Source: Echinometra lucunter (lineage: Eukaryota; Echinodermata; Echinoidea; Camarodonta; Echinometridae). Taken from it: a stretch of DNA of 64,000 bases. Where the stretch lies: the NCBI GenBank assembly GCA_029962745.1, contig CM057165.1, positions 7,278,978-7,342,977 on the forward strand, read 5' to 3'. Every line of letters begins with the position of its first letter. The stretch's first letter is position 1. This document shows positions 1 through 9,640 of the stretch, in pieces. The notes beneath the pieces were generated by a model, which saw only the letters and a program-made list of their open reading frames with translations, ran no database searches and had not been told where the DNA came from. A program made the position numbers and the translations under genes.

Positions 1-31
1 TTAATCGCGATAAAAACATGTATCCAGCTAG

Positions 32-247
32 TAGTTGTGGCTCAGTGGGATAGAGCAGTGGTCTCGTAATCGGGAGTACCCGGGTTCGAAACCAAGTGGA
101 TGCGCCAGTGCCCTTTGGTAAGGTATAAATCCTCATTACCAAGTCCTTGGGGGGGGGGGGGGGCTTTAAGCCGTCGGTCCCCTGGTTGCTTACTAACAAG
201 CATACACATGCTTTCTTAGCAGTCAGGTAAATTAACCAACAATTTAT
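32..247 (+). mobile_element. tRNA-derived SINE, type I
   Basis: A tRNA-like head carries a perfect RNA polymerase III A box (TGGCTCAGTGG, 38-48) and a perfect B box (GGTTCGAAACC, 83-93). A non-tRNA body follows and ends near the ACCAACAATTT stretch. A run of 15 G (149-163) interrupts the body. The head does not fold into a complete cloverleaf with a CCA-ready acceptor and is fused to a body, so this is a retroposon and not a tRNA gene. The body differs from the SINEs at 5.7, 15.7 and 62.6 kb, so it belongs to another family. The resemblance to sea-urchin SINEs is from memory. Confidence 0.75.
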
Positions 248-2989
248 AACCAATTTATTTAATTCAATTTAATTAATTTAAGCATAACGATACTTGAGTA
301 CACATTCGCGTACGAGAGAATCACGAAATACTAGTTTTATTATAAATGCTACTCTTGCTGTAAGGTGATATCGTGTCATTTCAGACTTAGAGATGGTTAA
401 AGGTTACACGTAGCGGATGAAGAGCAGGAAAGAGGGATAATCCAATTAAAAACTTGGATGGAAGAGATAAGTGACGCAAGGGGATGAGAAAGGGGGCAAA
501 AAGAATTATTGAGAGAAACCTTGAGCTTGGCCTCACATGATCAATAGCCTTCACCCGGTGATTGCCATGGTAACCACACATCATTCTCCTCCTTACAGAT
601 GTAGTTTCCGCATCTCGTGAGTGTCATTGGCGATTAGAGACTCCAAATGCATATGGATGTTTGTTATCGTCTATGAGCATGATAAGAGGATATCCTAAAT
701 GGGGACACCATAAGTAGGGAGATCATAAACCTAGAGATTGTTTCAGGAGATCGTCTGCTCCGATTTGTGGTATTTTTCTCTGCGTCATTCGTCTTGAGCT
801 CATCTGCGAATGCAATCAAGCAATCTCCTAACACGTTCCTAAAGACATAAAAAACAGCCAGACGAGAGTCTCATCCCAAGCAAGCAACTCTCATGATTTA
901 TCGCGAAGCACTTGATGCAGACCAGCGAGCGTCTCCTCTCGACGACCAAACCAACCAACCTCCAAGACGCTGGGTATACTGCTATTGATTCTGCTTAGAG
1001 TTTTTTCCCTCTCTCTCTCTCTCCCTGTCTGCCATTGACACGTAGTCATTTATACTCCTCCACCCTTTTATAACATCGTGCAATTTTGCAGAGCGAGAAG
1101 CCAAGTTTAGGCGGGAAAAAAGTGTTCTGGTGAACGAGAAGGAATGTTTTCAAGCAGAGGCCAACGGGTGCGAGAAGGGGGCAAACTTAATTAAGCATTA
1201 AGCTTTTTAAAAAAAAAATCGTGTTTGAGGGAGGGGGAGGGTCTCTGTCGTCCATTGACGCGAGAGTGATGCCTTTGAAAGATGGGACACGAGGGATGCG
1301 CATCTTGACACGGACTTATCATCTTTAGGTGAGCATCTAGAAGGGATGGCGCTGCGTCAGATGCCCCCACACGTTTACGCACACACGCGCTCACTATCTC
1401 AGGATCTCTTCTAGTTCTTCTCGACGCCGTTTGATGTGAGCACTGTGGTTCTGTATTAATAATCACCAAGGACCTTAGGCAGACCGCTGCTCTTTTTTTT
1501 TCTACCATGACCGTTAAGTCTGGATGTATCTCGCTAATCCTCGCTGTATGTCAAGCCAAAATCCCCTCGGAGATTGGGAGCTGCATCTTTAATAGAGAGC
1601 GATTTGGTGGCATAGCTGTTTAACGGCCCCCACTATCATCGACGGACGGTCATTCATTTTATCAATTAAACTTAAGCATGCCGCTTTTCTACACAAACTA
1701 CCTTTCATTTCATGTGCCTTACTGTCGTGCCCTTCATTAATAGTCGATTGCGAGTTTCCGATTACGAAGATCGCTTATCGTCTGATTAACTATTTCTAAT
1801 TCGGAAGAAAAAAAACTGTCTGCACAGTTGGAAAACCACAAGGATCACATGTCTGATGCTCGTCCGGTATATGATACCACAGTGGCGACATAATTTTGTT
1901 CGTATGAGTAATAATGATTTTAGGGAGTCTTTGTATCTGGATGTTTTCTACTTATCGTCGAGATTTCTGACATTTTCCTCCGTCCAATGAATAGTCTGGG
2001 AGCTTTCTCATTATTGAAACACATTAAATAGATGACTTCCCTAAGCCTCGCCATCAACACATCCTAGATGTGATGAAGCGAAACATTGGTTTCCAAACTC
2101 GAGGCTCGATTTTCTTAACCCAACCCTTCTTTTTGGCTTAGGCTCACTGATTTCCAAGCCGTGCTTAAGACGAGTGAGAGGTTTCAAGCATGCATCGCGT
2201 CAATTTAGAAGTCGGTGCTTAGCCGAGATTTTGCATCCTTCATTTCTCCACTCCTTTCCCTGGAATACTTTTGGATTATAATCACATCAGTATCCACATC
2301 ACCTCTGTAAAAAAAACAACTTTCATCTTGATTCACAACCTCCTCATTATCTTGACCATTGCAGTGTTGCCATAGCTTCTCACCATCATGGAATCTAGCC
2401 ATTCTTAGGTCAAGGCACTATGGCTTGTGAGTGGACAGAAATGATTGAATTGGAAATTCAACCTCATATTTCCATTGCCTAGACACTGTTGGGCTCTTAA
2501 TCGCCTGACTATCATTACGCCTCAAATCGAGCACAACAGATCGAACGTATTCCTCTGAGGAATCCCCCTTTCTGACTCAAATCGCTCCTAAAACGGATTT
2601 ACTCATCCTGGGATTATCTACCCATCGGTTTATTGAGATATTTGGATATCTAAACAAGGAATAGTTTGATTTAGGAATTATATATGCAGGACTTGGAATC
2701 AACATCGTGAGTGATTGTATTTGGTGTTTGAAGTGTTCGAGGGTTGTTTTCGTAAAACCGAGGGCTGATGCTCTGGAAATCAAACTTTGTTTAAATATGC
2801 GACGAAAACGGAATGTCATTAGGTGCCTCAGGTGACAAGGAACAAATATATTCGGATTAATCATTTTGGTAAGTTCATATGAATATCAGATCAGAAAAAA
2901 AACATCGATCTCTAAGTTTGTCTTTTCGACGTTTTACAATAAGAAAAATCGAGCAAAACTCTGTAATTGAAATGTATTTTTAGTTTCTT
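248..2989. other. plain sequence, no gene seen
   Basis: AT-rich DNA with a short (CT)n tract near 1,010-1,024. Short open frames on the minus strand at 387-584, 1,191-1,508, 2,205-2,402 and 2,577-2,864 have no recognisable domain, no convincing splice sites and low-complexity lysine/phenylalanine runs. I see no repeat family that recurs elsewhere in the window. Confidence 0.6.
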
Positions 2990-3412
2990 CAGTCTAATGG
3001 ACCAAATGAACAATGGACGGAATTGAATATTAGACTAAGTGGCATTTGGACTTAACGGGTATAAGGGACAAAATGGTTTTTGGACGAAGTGGCTATTGAC
3101 TCATCGGTCATTGGTCGAAATGATTATTAGGAAAAACGCTAATTGGACAGAATGGTCATCGGACGAAATATTGGTGGACGAAATTATAATAGACTACAAG
3201 TGACTACTGGGCAAAATGGCACTAGAGCCGATTGTCTAATGTTGCAATGAAGTGGCTATTGACTCATCGGTCATTGGTCGAAACGATTATTCGGAAAAAA
3301 CGCTAATTGGACAAAATGGTCATCGGACGAAATATTGGTGGACGAAATTATAATAGACTACAAGTGACTACTGGGCAAAATGGCACTAGAGCCGATTGTC
3401 TAATGTTGCAAT
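2990..3412. repeat. degenerate ~20-bp minisatellite with a 163-bp higher-order unit
   Basis: The block consists of short degenerate units of the form TTGGACgAAATGGtcA, about 19-21 bp each. On top of this, 3,086-3,248 is repeated almost exactly as 3,249-3,412, with only a few substitutions and one inserted A. The short units have diverged strongly while the two 163-bp units are almost identical, so the higher-order duplication is much younger than the array. Confidence 0.85.
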
Positions 3413-3536
3413 ATAGATCTACGTTAGATCGTAACTGATTACCACGATGCCTCTCCCGTGTTTGGTGTCGATTTCGTATTACGCTAGGATAATAAATCAT
3501 CACATGCAGGCTTGCTCATCCTCAATCTCGCCATAC

Positions 3537-4110
3537 ACTCTCTCTCTCTCTCTCTCTCTCTCCCTATTCTCCTATCCATTCATCTTTTCGTGAATAATGT
3601 GCAGGGTATTTTCTGCCTTTCTATCAGATGGACGACTCGCTTACACCTTATAACCCACATCTTTCCATATTATTTTCTGCTTTCTTTATCGTCCCTCTTG
3701 AGAAAAAAAAAAGTTATATGAACTTGTTTTCACTTTATCTGGAGAAGTTCATCCCTCTCTCATCGCTACTCTCTTTTCATTGATGTCGTATGTTTGAATA
3801 TGCTATCCCCCCCCCCCCCCCACACCACCACCGGGAATTCCTCTTTCCCTTTCTCTCTCTCTCCCTGCCTCTGTTGGTTTGACCTATCCCACTTCTCTCT
3901 TTCTTAAACTCTGACTATCTCCCCTTTTTTTCTCTTTCTCACCTCACTCTCCTCTTTATCTCTTGGTCTGACTCTCCCTCTCTCTTCCCCTTTTCTCTTT
4001 GACTATCCCTCTCTTTTTTTCTCTTTCTCTGTCTCTCTTGGTCTGACTTCCTCTCTTTCTTTCTTTTTCTCTTCATCTTCCCTGTCCTGTCCCTCTTTTC
4101 TCCTTTTGTA
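3537..4110. repeat. pyrimidine-rich tract with (CT)n and poly-C
   Basis: A (CT)n run lies at 3,537-3,562, a 15-C run at 3,807-3,821, and interrupted CT/CTTT repeats run from 3,836 to about 4,110. The lysine/arginine-rich minus-strand frame over 3,939-4,346 is a translation of this tract. Confidence 0.85.
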
Positions 4111-4204
4111 ATTTTATTCTGGCCTCGTGTCCATGCATGAGGCGAATAATACACACCTTGCTCCAAAAGACAGAGAGGATGGCAGGATAATTGGCCTCCA
4201 TGCA

Positions 4205-4579
4205 CACTTAAAATGAAAGGTTCAATTTTGCACCCTAAATCCAACACTGGTAACACCTTTTGGGGGCAATCTTGCACCCTACAATGAAAAAAGTGCAAAG
4301 ATGCACCCTTTTGCAGTCGTTTGCACCCGAAAATGCCCGTCTGCACCCTTAAAGGTGCAATTATGCACCTTTAAGGGTGCAAAAAAATTTGCATTCAAAG
4401 GGTGCAAATACAAATTTGCACCTTCCATTAAGGGTACAACTCTGCACCCTTAAGAAGCAAAATATAACACACTGCACCCTTAAAGGTGCATAATACTTCT
4501 TTGGATGCAAAGTTGTACCCATAAAGGAGCTCCCAGTGTTGCATTTGAAGGGTGCAAAATTGAACCTTTTTTCTTAGTG
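4205..4579. mobile_element. foldback MITE with TGCACCCTT-like motifs
   Basis: The two ends are inverted copies: AGGTTCAATTTTGCACCCT near 4,218 reappears as its complement near 4,548-4,566, and the match continues inward to CAACACTGG. The outermost bases read CACTTA on the left and TTAGTG on the right. The interior is filled with TGCACCCTTAA / TTAAGGGTGCA motifs in both orientations, so the whole unit can fold on itself. No transposase is present and no clear target-site duplication was found. Confidence 0.7.
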
Positions 4580-4825
4580 TAACTGTCCCTTTTTTGAATG
4601 TTTAATACATGTATCGAAAGTTATTGTAAGTTCATTTTGATAAAAATATAGCGTAGAATAATAATGGTGGCTTCTCATAAATCGCTTGGGTCCGCCCGTC
4701 TCGACGCTCATGGCGCTATTTATACAAATGTTAAATAAGATATAACAGTATATTCAAACTGAACTTAGAGCATATAAAATACAACAAAATTAGCATGAGT
4801 GTAACTATGATAGTTCCCAAATATT

Positions 4826-5150
4826 GAGATGAAGTACATTTACAGTGAAAATCAACTTAAGGAACAAGGAAGAATTATCGTGGGATACCCAATAAAATTT
4901 GATGATATTGATTTAGATGACAGGGTGACTAAATATTGCAAACCTAAGAGGATGACTAGAACAAGGAAAGGTCAGTATAAGGTACAGAATGAAATTAAGT
5001 TTAAAAATTAGATAAAATAGAACACGGAACTGATTTAAATTGCAGTGTAATTAGACATGGCATACCTAATGAGATAGCTGGAAAGAGTAAAGACAAATAT
5101 CAGGTACAGAACGAAATTGAGTTAAACATTAGATGAAATATCTGGTCAGT
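4826..5150. repeat. diverged tandem dimer, ~123-bp period
   Basis: Sequence around 4,930-5,028 (ending in GTACAGAATGAAATTAAGTT) is repeated at about 5,050-5,150 with roughly one change in five bases. A still weaker copy may precede it from 4,826. The 60-residue open frame at 4,829-5,011 spans this repeat; it has no recognised domain and its continuation is full of stops. Confidence 0.5.
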
Positions 5151-5262
5151 CATAATGGACATTTCTGGCATGGAGGGTGAGGAGTGTTTGATTAGTATTG
5201 GGTGAGTAGGTACTGCTGTCAATCTAGTTAGAGGTTTCGTGGTGTAGTGGATACGAGGGAGT

Positions 5263-5678
5263 TTTCGCAACCAAGTACGCGACCGCCAGCCGAGCGTATT
5301 GCATGCGCATGCTCAAATCTGAAGAACAAAAGTTTTGCATACTAATCGCAGATTATCAGGCTACTCAGCTCTGTTTTAGATTGAGAACGGACGCAATTCT
5401 GGCCAAGAACCGTTCTTGATTTCAACAGGACGGGGAGTTTTTCAGATCTGGGCCCTGTTTCATAAAAATTTGCTATGATAGCAACTCCTGCTGGAATGGT
5501 AACTACCATGGTAACAGTGAAAATTCTGCTTCCTGATTGGCTTTTATAATGAAAGTTGCCATTCTAGCATGAGTTGCTATCATAACAACTTTTTGGGCAT
5601 GAAAAGATTTTTGTTCTTTAGGATTTGAGCATGCGTACAAGACACGCTCGACCAGCGGCCGCATACTTGGTTGCGAAA
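5263..5678. mobile_element. foldback DNA element inside the SINE
   Basis: It starts with TTTCGCAACCAAGTACGCG and ends with the inverted copy of that sequence. The arms remain alignable for about 75-80 bp with scattered substitutions, through CATGCTCAAATC and GAACAAAA. It separates the two promoter boxes of the host SINE. It encodes nothing recognisable and itself hosts a second foldback element at 5,450-5,598. I could not define a target-site duplication. Confidence 0.75.
5450..5598. mobile_element. GTTTCATAAA foldback element (nested)
   Basis: The left end reads GGGCCCTGTTTCATAAA. The arms (GCTATGATAGCAACTC... and its complement near 5,565-5,585) pair. The right end lacks the expected ATGAAAC and reads AACTTTTTGGGC, which looks like a short deletion. 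The centre carries CTGATTGG at 5,534-5,541, the complement of CCAATCAG. It sits inside the larger foldback element at 5,263-5,678. Confidence 0.65.
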
Positions 5679-6167
5679 TGTCTCCGGACTGCAGATCAGA
5701 AGGTATGGGGTTCGAATCCCAGCCCGGTCCTTTGACAAGACAGCCTACATTTGCCACTTTCCTGATATGCTTGAGCGCTGGTTACTTGGGCGGCTGGGCT
5801 ATGACCGGTGTAGTAACGTCTAAGCGCGATGAGCGTCACAGCGCAAGGGATATGAGCGCTATACAAAAAGGTATTATTACTCTTCCTAGTTACTGTTTTC
5901 CCCATGTACCAATACTCCGACAGATTTGAAAAAAATGTGACAGTCTTTAATCTGGTCCCTGCTAATCGAATCATATCAAAAGGGCATGCATTCCACTTCT
6001 CTGGTTATCTCCATGTAAGTCCGACGTCACATTTACACGTGCCAAAAATAATTCCATTCCAACATGTCCAAGCTATAAGTTTGAAATGGCATACTGTATA
6101 TTCACCATGGTTTCAAGGGAGCTTAAAACTGCTGCATCCACATGATCAGCTCTTACTGGATACTAAG

Positions 6168-6191
6168 TTAATAATAATGATAATAATAATG

Positions 6192-6249
<58 letters not shown>

Positions 6250-6512
6250 TAATAATGATAACAATAATAATGATAATAGGGTTTTATTTACCCAGGGTAG
6301 CCACAACAGTTACTACTGCTCTTCCTACGGGCTCTATTATACTGTTACTATTACCCCAGCAATACCAGGTACCCATTTAATACACCTGCGTCGAGAGTGA
6401 CACACATGAGCAAAACACCTTGTCCAAGGATGTAAGCACCAGGCGAGTATCGAACCCAGGACCTCTCTATGAGAGATAAGAGCCTTGACCGCTATACCAC
6501 CGAGTTCCCTAG
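6168..6512 (-). mobile_element. tRNA-derived SINE with expanded (ATT)n tail
   Basis: Read on the minus strand, a perfect A box (TGGTATAGCGG, 6,489-6,499) and a near-perfect B box (GGTTCGATACT, 6,447-6,457) start the element. The body contains AAATGGGTACCTGG and ends at a long (ATT/ATC)n run at 6,168-6,282, which is its 3' tail expanded into a microsatellite. The isoleucine-rich plus-strand frame at 5,904-6,380 is this tail translated. Confidence 0.8.
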
Positions 6513-6573
6513 CACTGAATAAGACGATGGTATTATTTCCCGAGGCCTGCGTATAGTCTTGCTAGATAGGCCA

Positions 6574-6722
6574 GGGCCCCGTTTCATAAAACTTTTTATC
6601 AATAACAAGTTTGCAATAACTGTTATAAGCTACTGAAATCCTTGCATCTGACTGGCTGAGAGCAAATTTGTCATAGAAATTTGGTATTTGTTATTGATAA
6701 CAAGTTTTATGAAACGGGGCCC
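6574..6722. mobile_element. GTTTCATAAA foldback element
   Basis: The ends are GGGCCCCGTTTCATAAAACT and its inverted copy; the arms continue with TTATCAATAACAAG. The same family occurs inverted at 56,424-56,562. Its 38-bp core (6,618-6,655) is shared with the elements at 18,026 and 56,424 and contains CTGACTGG, one base from the complement of a CCAATCAG box. Confidence 0.85.
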
Positions 6723-7059
6723 ATGCAGAAACGTTAGTCATAGCAAAGAACCGATTACGAATTGTCCTCGTGTCATGTCTGCCATTGCTGGTAATCACAT
6801 CACTGGACGTGACAAAAATGCTTAAAAACTAGAAACATTTACTTCAGTATTCAAGAGGGATTTTCTTTATTGCGTTTTACGTGGTGAATGGTTTACATTG
6901 TATCCTAGTCTTCTATATTCATGCTCAACAATATACATATATATAAGTTTTTTAAACACAAATATCGTTTGTTTACTCTATTAACGCAGTGTCACGTTGA
7001 TCAGATATCAAACAAAGAAGTATTGAAATTTTCGAGTCTTTTGAAGAGAGATTAATCTG

Positions 7060-7475
7060 CATTTCCCACTTTCCATCCAGGTGTTAAAATGCTGCTGGTG
7101 GGAAGGAATTACTTGCATGCTGTGTTACGAAATGGGTAACCAGCTGAGTTGAGGTAATATTGGAGGGCCTTGACCACCTTTCGTGATGGATATGAGCGCT
7201 ATGAAAATAATATTTATTCAATATCGTAATTATTATCATCATCATTATTGTTACTCTTATAATTATTATTATTATTACCATTATTATTATTATTATCATT
7301 ATTAGTAGTAGTAGTATTATCATTATTATTATCATTATTATCATTATTATTATTATTATCATTATTTTTATTATTATTATTACCATTATTATCATTATTA
7401 TTAATATTACTATTGCTTTTATCATTATCATCATCATCATCATAATCGTCTTTATTATTGTCATCATTATTCTCC
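7060..7475 (+). mobile_element. 5'-truncated SINE plus trinucleotide tail
   Basis: The element begins within the SINE body (CACTTTCCATCCAGGTG) and lacks the tRNA-like head. It continues through GGTAATATTGGAGGGCCTTG and ATGAGCGCTATGAAAATAA. The tail is a 250-bp imperfect (ATT/ATC/ACC)n tract at about 7,226-7,475. The isoleucine- and asparagine-rich minus-strand frames here are microsatellite translations. Confidence 0.8.
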
Positions 7476-9336
7476 ATAAAAAGCACAAAGCATTATGCAA
7501 CAAACAGACGATACATCAAGTTTTTCTCGTTATTTTCGACGATTATCATTCATGATCTTACTTTGACAATAATTAGTTGCTTTGTACGAATACAAATTAA
7601 GGACGAAGATAAAGGGGAGGGGGGGGGAGGAGGGGGAACAGCATGTGCGGGGTCTCATGTAGTGATTGTATTGCCTTTGACAATGTAACCAAAAGTCATC
7701 GTGAGCCATATACATTTCAAGTATAATTTGTTTCTCGTCGAACTCAGTAGAATCCTGGAAAAAAAACACACCAATGCTCATGTCACAGTAAGAATTAAAT
7801 GAGATATTTATTTATATTCGTACTTATATCTATAACAAAAAATGATATGATATTTATCCTTATACACGTAATTCAGGTAAATTTAAAGTATCTCCTAAGC
7901 TTAGAAAGTATAGGAATTTTATAGAAATATTTACACAAGGAAAGAGTGAGAACTCTGTAATATAGGATTAAACGTATTTACGAGAAATAAAATTACAAAT
8001 TTATGCATCACATGTCTTGTTATTAAATACATGAAAATGGCTGGAATTTTATATGACAAGGTTTTATTTAACTGATAGCTGAGCTGTATGGAGTTGTGTT
8101 AAAACAAGACTTCATTCAGAATTATGTTTAAGATAGTAAAAAATAACAAAGTAAACGGCACTTGGATTTAAAATGGGTGAGAGAGGGGGACTAAGAACAC
8201 ACACACACAAAAAGAAAGAAAGCATCAATCAAGGATATAATTGTGATTCATGTTATCAAAATAGTAGTTTGAAAGGTAAAGCAAATAAAATGAATCACAT
8301 TATCAATTCGACTAAAGATATTGAGAGATAACTGAATAGGTGTTTGGTACAGCAAAATCGGAAAATAGCACCCCTCATTTCCGTCTACAGGTCTATATAT
8401 TGTTTCGATTTTAGGCTTTCTGTCATTCATGCGATTTTACTCTGACGAGTGCATGTCGAAAGGCTTAAGTATGTCTATGTTCATTGCTATTTTCCGATAG
8501 TTAGAGACATAATTTCTTACTCTTGCTTTATCGGCCTTTTCATCATGCAACGTGGACGGAGTGTTAAAGTCTCGATTTTATTAACTTCTACTATTCTTGC
8601 TCGAGGCCACTTTAAGCTTTGAAAAAAATTCTCATGGAAATTCATGAATGTTCCCAGAACAAACATAATACAACTGTGCAAATATGAGTAGTCATAACGC
8701 GGGATTATGGAGAGGAACGGGGGCAATCCTTCATCTTTCTTAATGATAATGTCAAAATGCAGCCTCAAGTCTATCGCTCTTGAAGAGCAAACATTATTTC
8801 ATTTCGTAACTCAAGCTAATCGAAATATAACTCCATAAGGAAGTCTGAAAATATGACTTCTTCAAACATCCTTATTCAAATAATTTTGTTAGAGTAAAAC
8901 ATGACACTCCCGACATGGCTAAAACATTTTGTTTCATTAAGCTGAAATGGGTATGGCAATGGCTGACGTCTTACAAGCATCTTAACAATGAAGGCATCAT
9001 TAGCACCATTAAAATGGTATCATGTAGATGGAATTATATATTCATTATCATTTGGAAATTTGGTTACCAAAAACTGATATGAATCAACCTATATAAAGCA
9101 GATGCGTTCGAGAGATGAGACTTAAATGTAATCTACTTTATATATCAAAGCCACCTGGATGTAGGGAGGGGGAATCGAATGCCGATTAAAGAATTTTTGA
9201 AATTGCAGCTAAATGGAGCGATATAGCCTCAATAATTAAGATACAATTGACAGGGTGCAGACGATAAGATTTTAACAAGTTTGCATGTATGGCAACGAAA
9301 AGAGGCTCGCAATGAATGTGAGTGATTGAGAGTGAA

Positions 9337-9368
<32 letters not shown>

Positions 9369-9489
9369 GGGGAAAATAGTTTTCACAATTACAACTGATA
9401 TCTTTTCACAAAATGTTCCGGGTTTTTTTTTGAGGATCCGTTTTTAGGCTTCTTATACATGTGTATCTCCTTTCCGTATGTTTGTTAAA
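7476..9489. other. plain sequence, no gene seen
   Basis: AT-rich DNA with a G-rich run at 7,616-7,637 and a (GA)n tract at about 9,330-9,362. Open frames at 8,248-8,430 and 8,517-8,768 (minus) have no recognisable features. Confidence 0.55.
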
Positions 9490-9640
9490 TTTATGTTAGA
9501 TGTCCTCATCTTTTATTTATTATTTATCAGTTTATTTATTTATCCACTTATTTATTCATTCATTTATTTGTTTATTCATTTCTTTATTGAGTCTTTATTA
9601 CCCATGGTGGCTTCATTAGTGGCTAAAACAATGTTTTTTC
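9490..9640 (-). mobile_element. retroposon 3'-tail-like (TTTA/TTCA)n block
   Basis: Interrupted TTTATTTATTCA repeats are followed by GAGTCTTTATTACCCATGG. On the minus strand this reads as a body ending in ATAAAGACTC and then (AATA)n, the arrangement seen at LINE 3' ends elsewhere in the window (35,491 and 38,046). No coding remnant was identified upstream, so the assignment is tentative. Confidence 0.35.

Larger units (their letters stand above)
5229..5882 (+). mobile_element. tRNA-derived SINE split by an insertion
   Basis: A perfect A box (TGGTGTAGTGG) sits at 5,240-5,250, but the matching B box (GGTTCGAATCC) is at 5,709-5,719, about 460 bp away instead of about 30-40 bp. The missing interval is filled by a foldback element at 5,263-5,678. 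After the B box the SINE body continues through ACATTTGCCAC and ends at ATGAGCGCTATACAAAAAGG followed by TATTATTAC, the start of the usual (ATT)n tail. The promoter is therefore physically broken. Confidence 0.75.

Noticed and set aside
35..110. tRNA gene
   Set aside because: Perfect A and B boxes exist, but the sequence is fused to a SINE body and does not form a full cloverleaf; the same applies to 5,240, 6,450, 15,660 and 62,790.
7084..7503. Isoleucine/asparagine-rich open frames
   Set aside because: They are translations of the (ATT/ATC)n tail of a SINE, open in several frames at once.
8450..8475. Hammerhead-ribozyme-like CTGACGA ... GAAA
   Set aside because: The conserved core boxes are present at the right distance, but the nine bases between them (GTGCATGTC) cannot form helix II beyond one pair, and no helix I/III partner was found.
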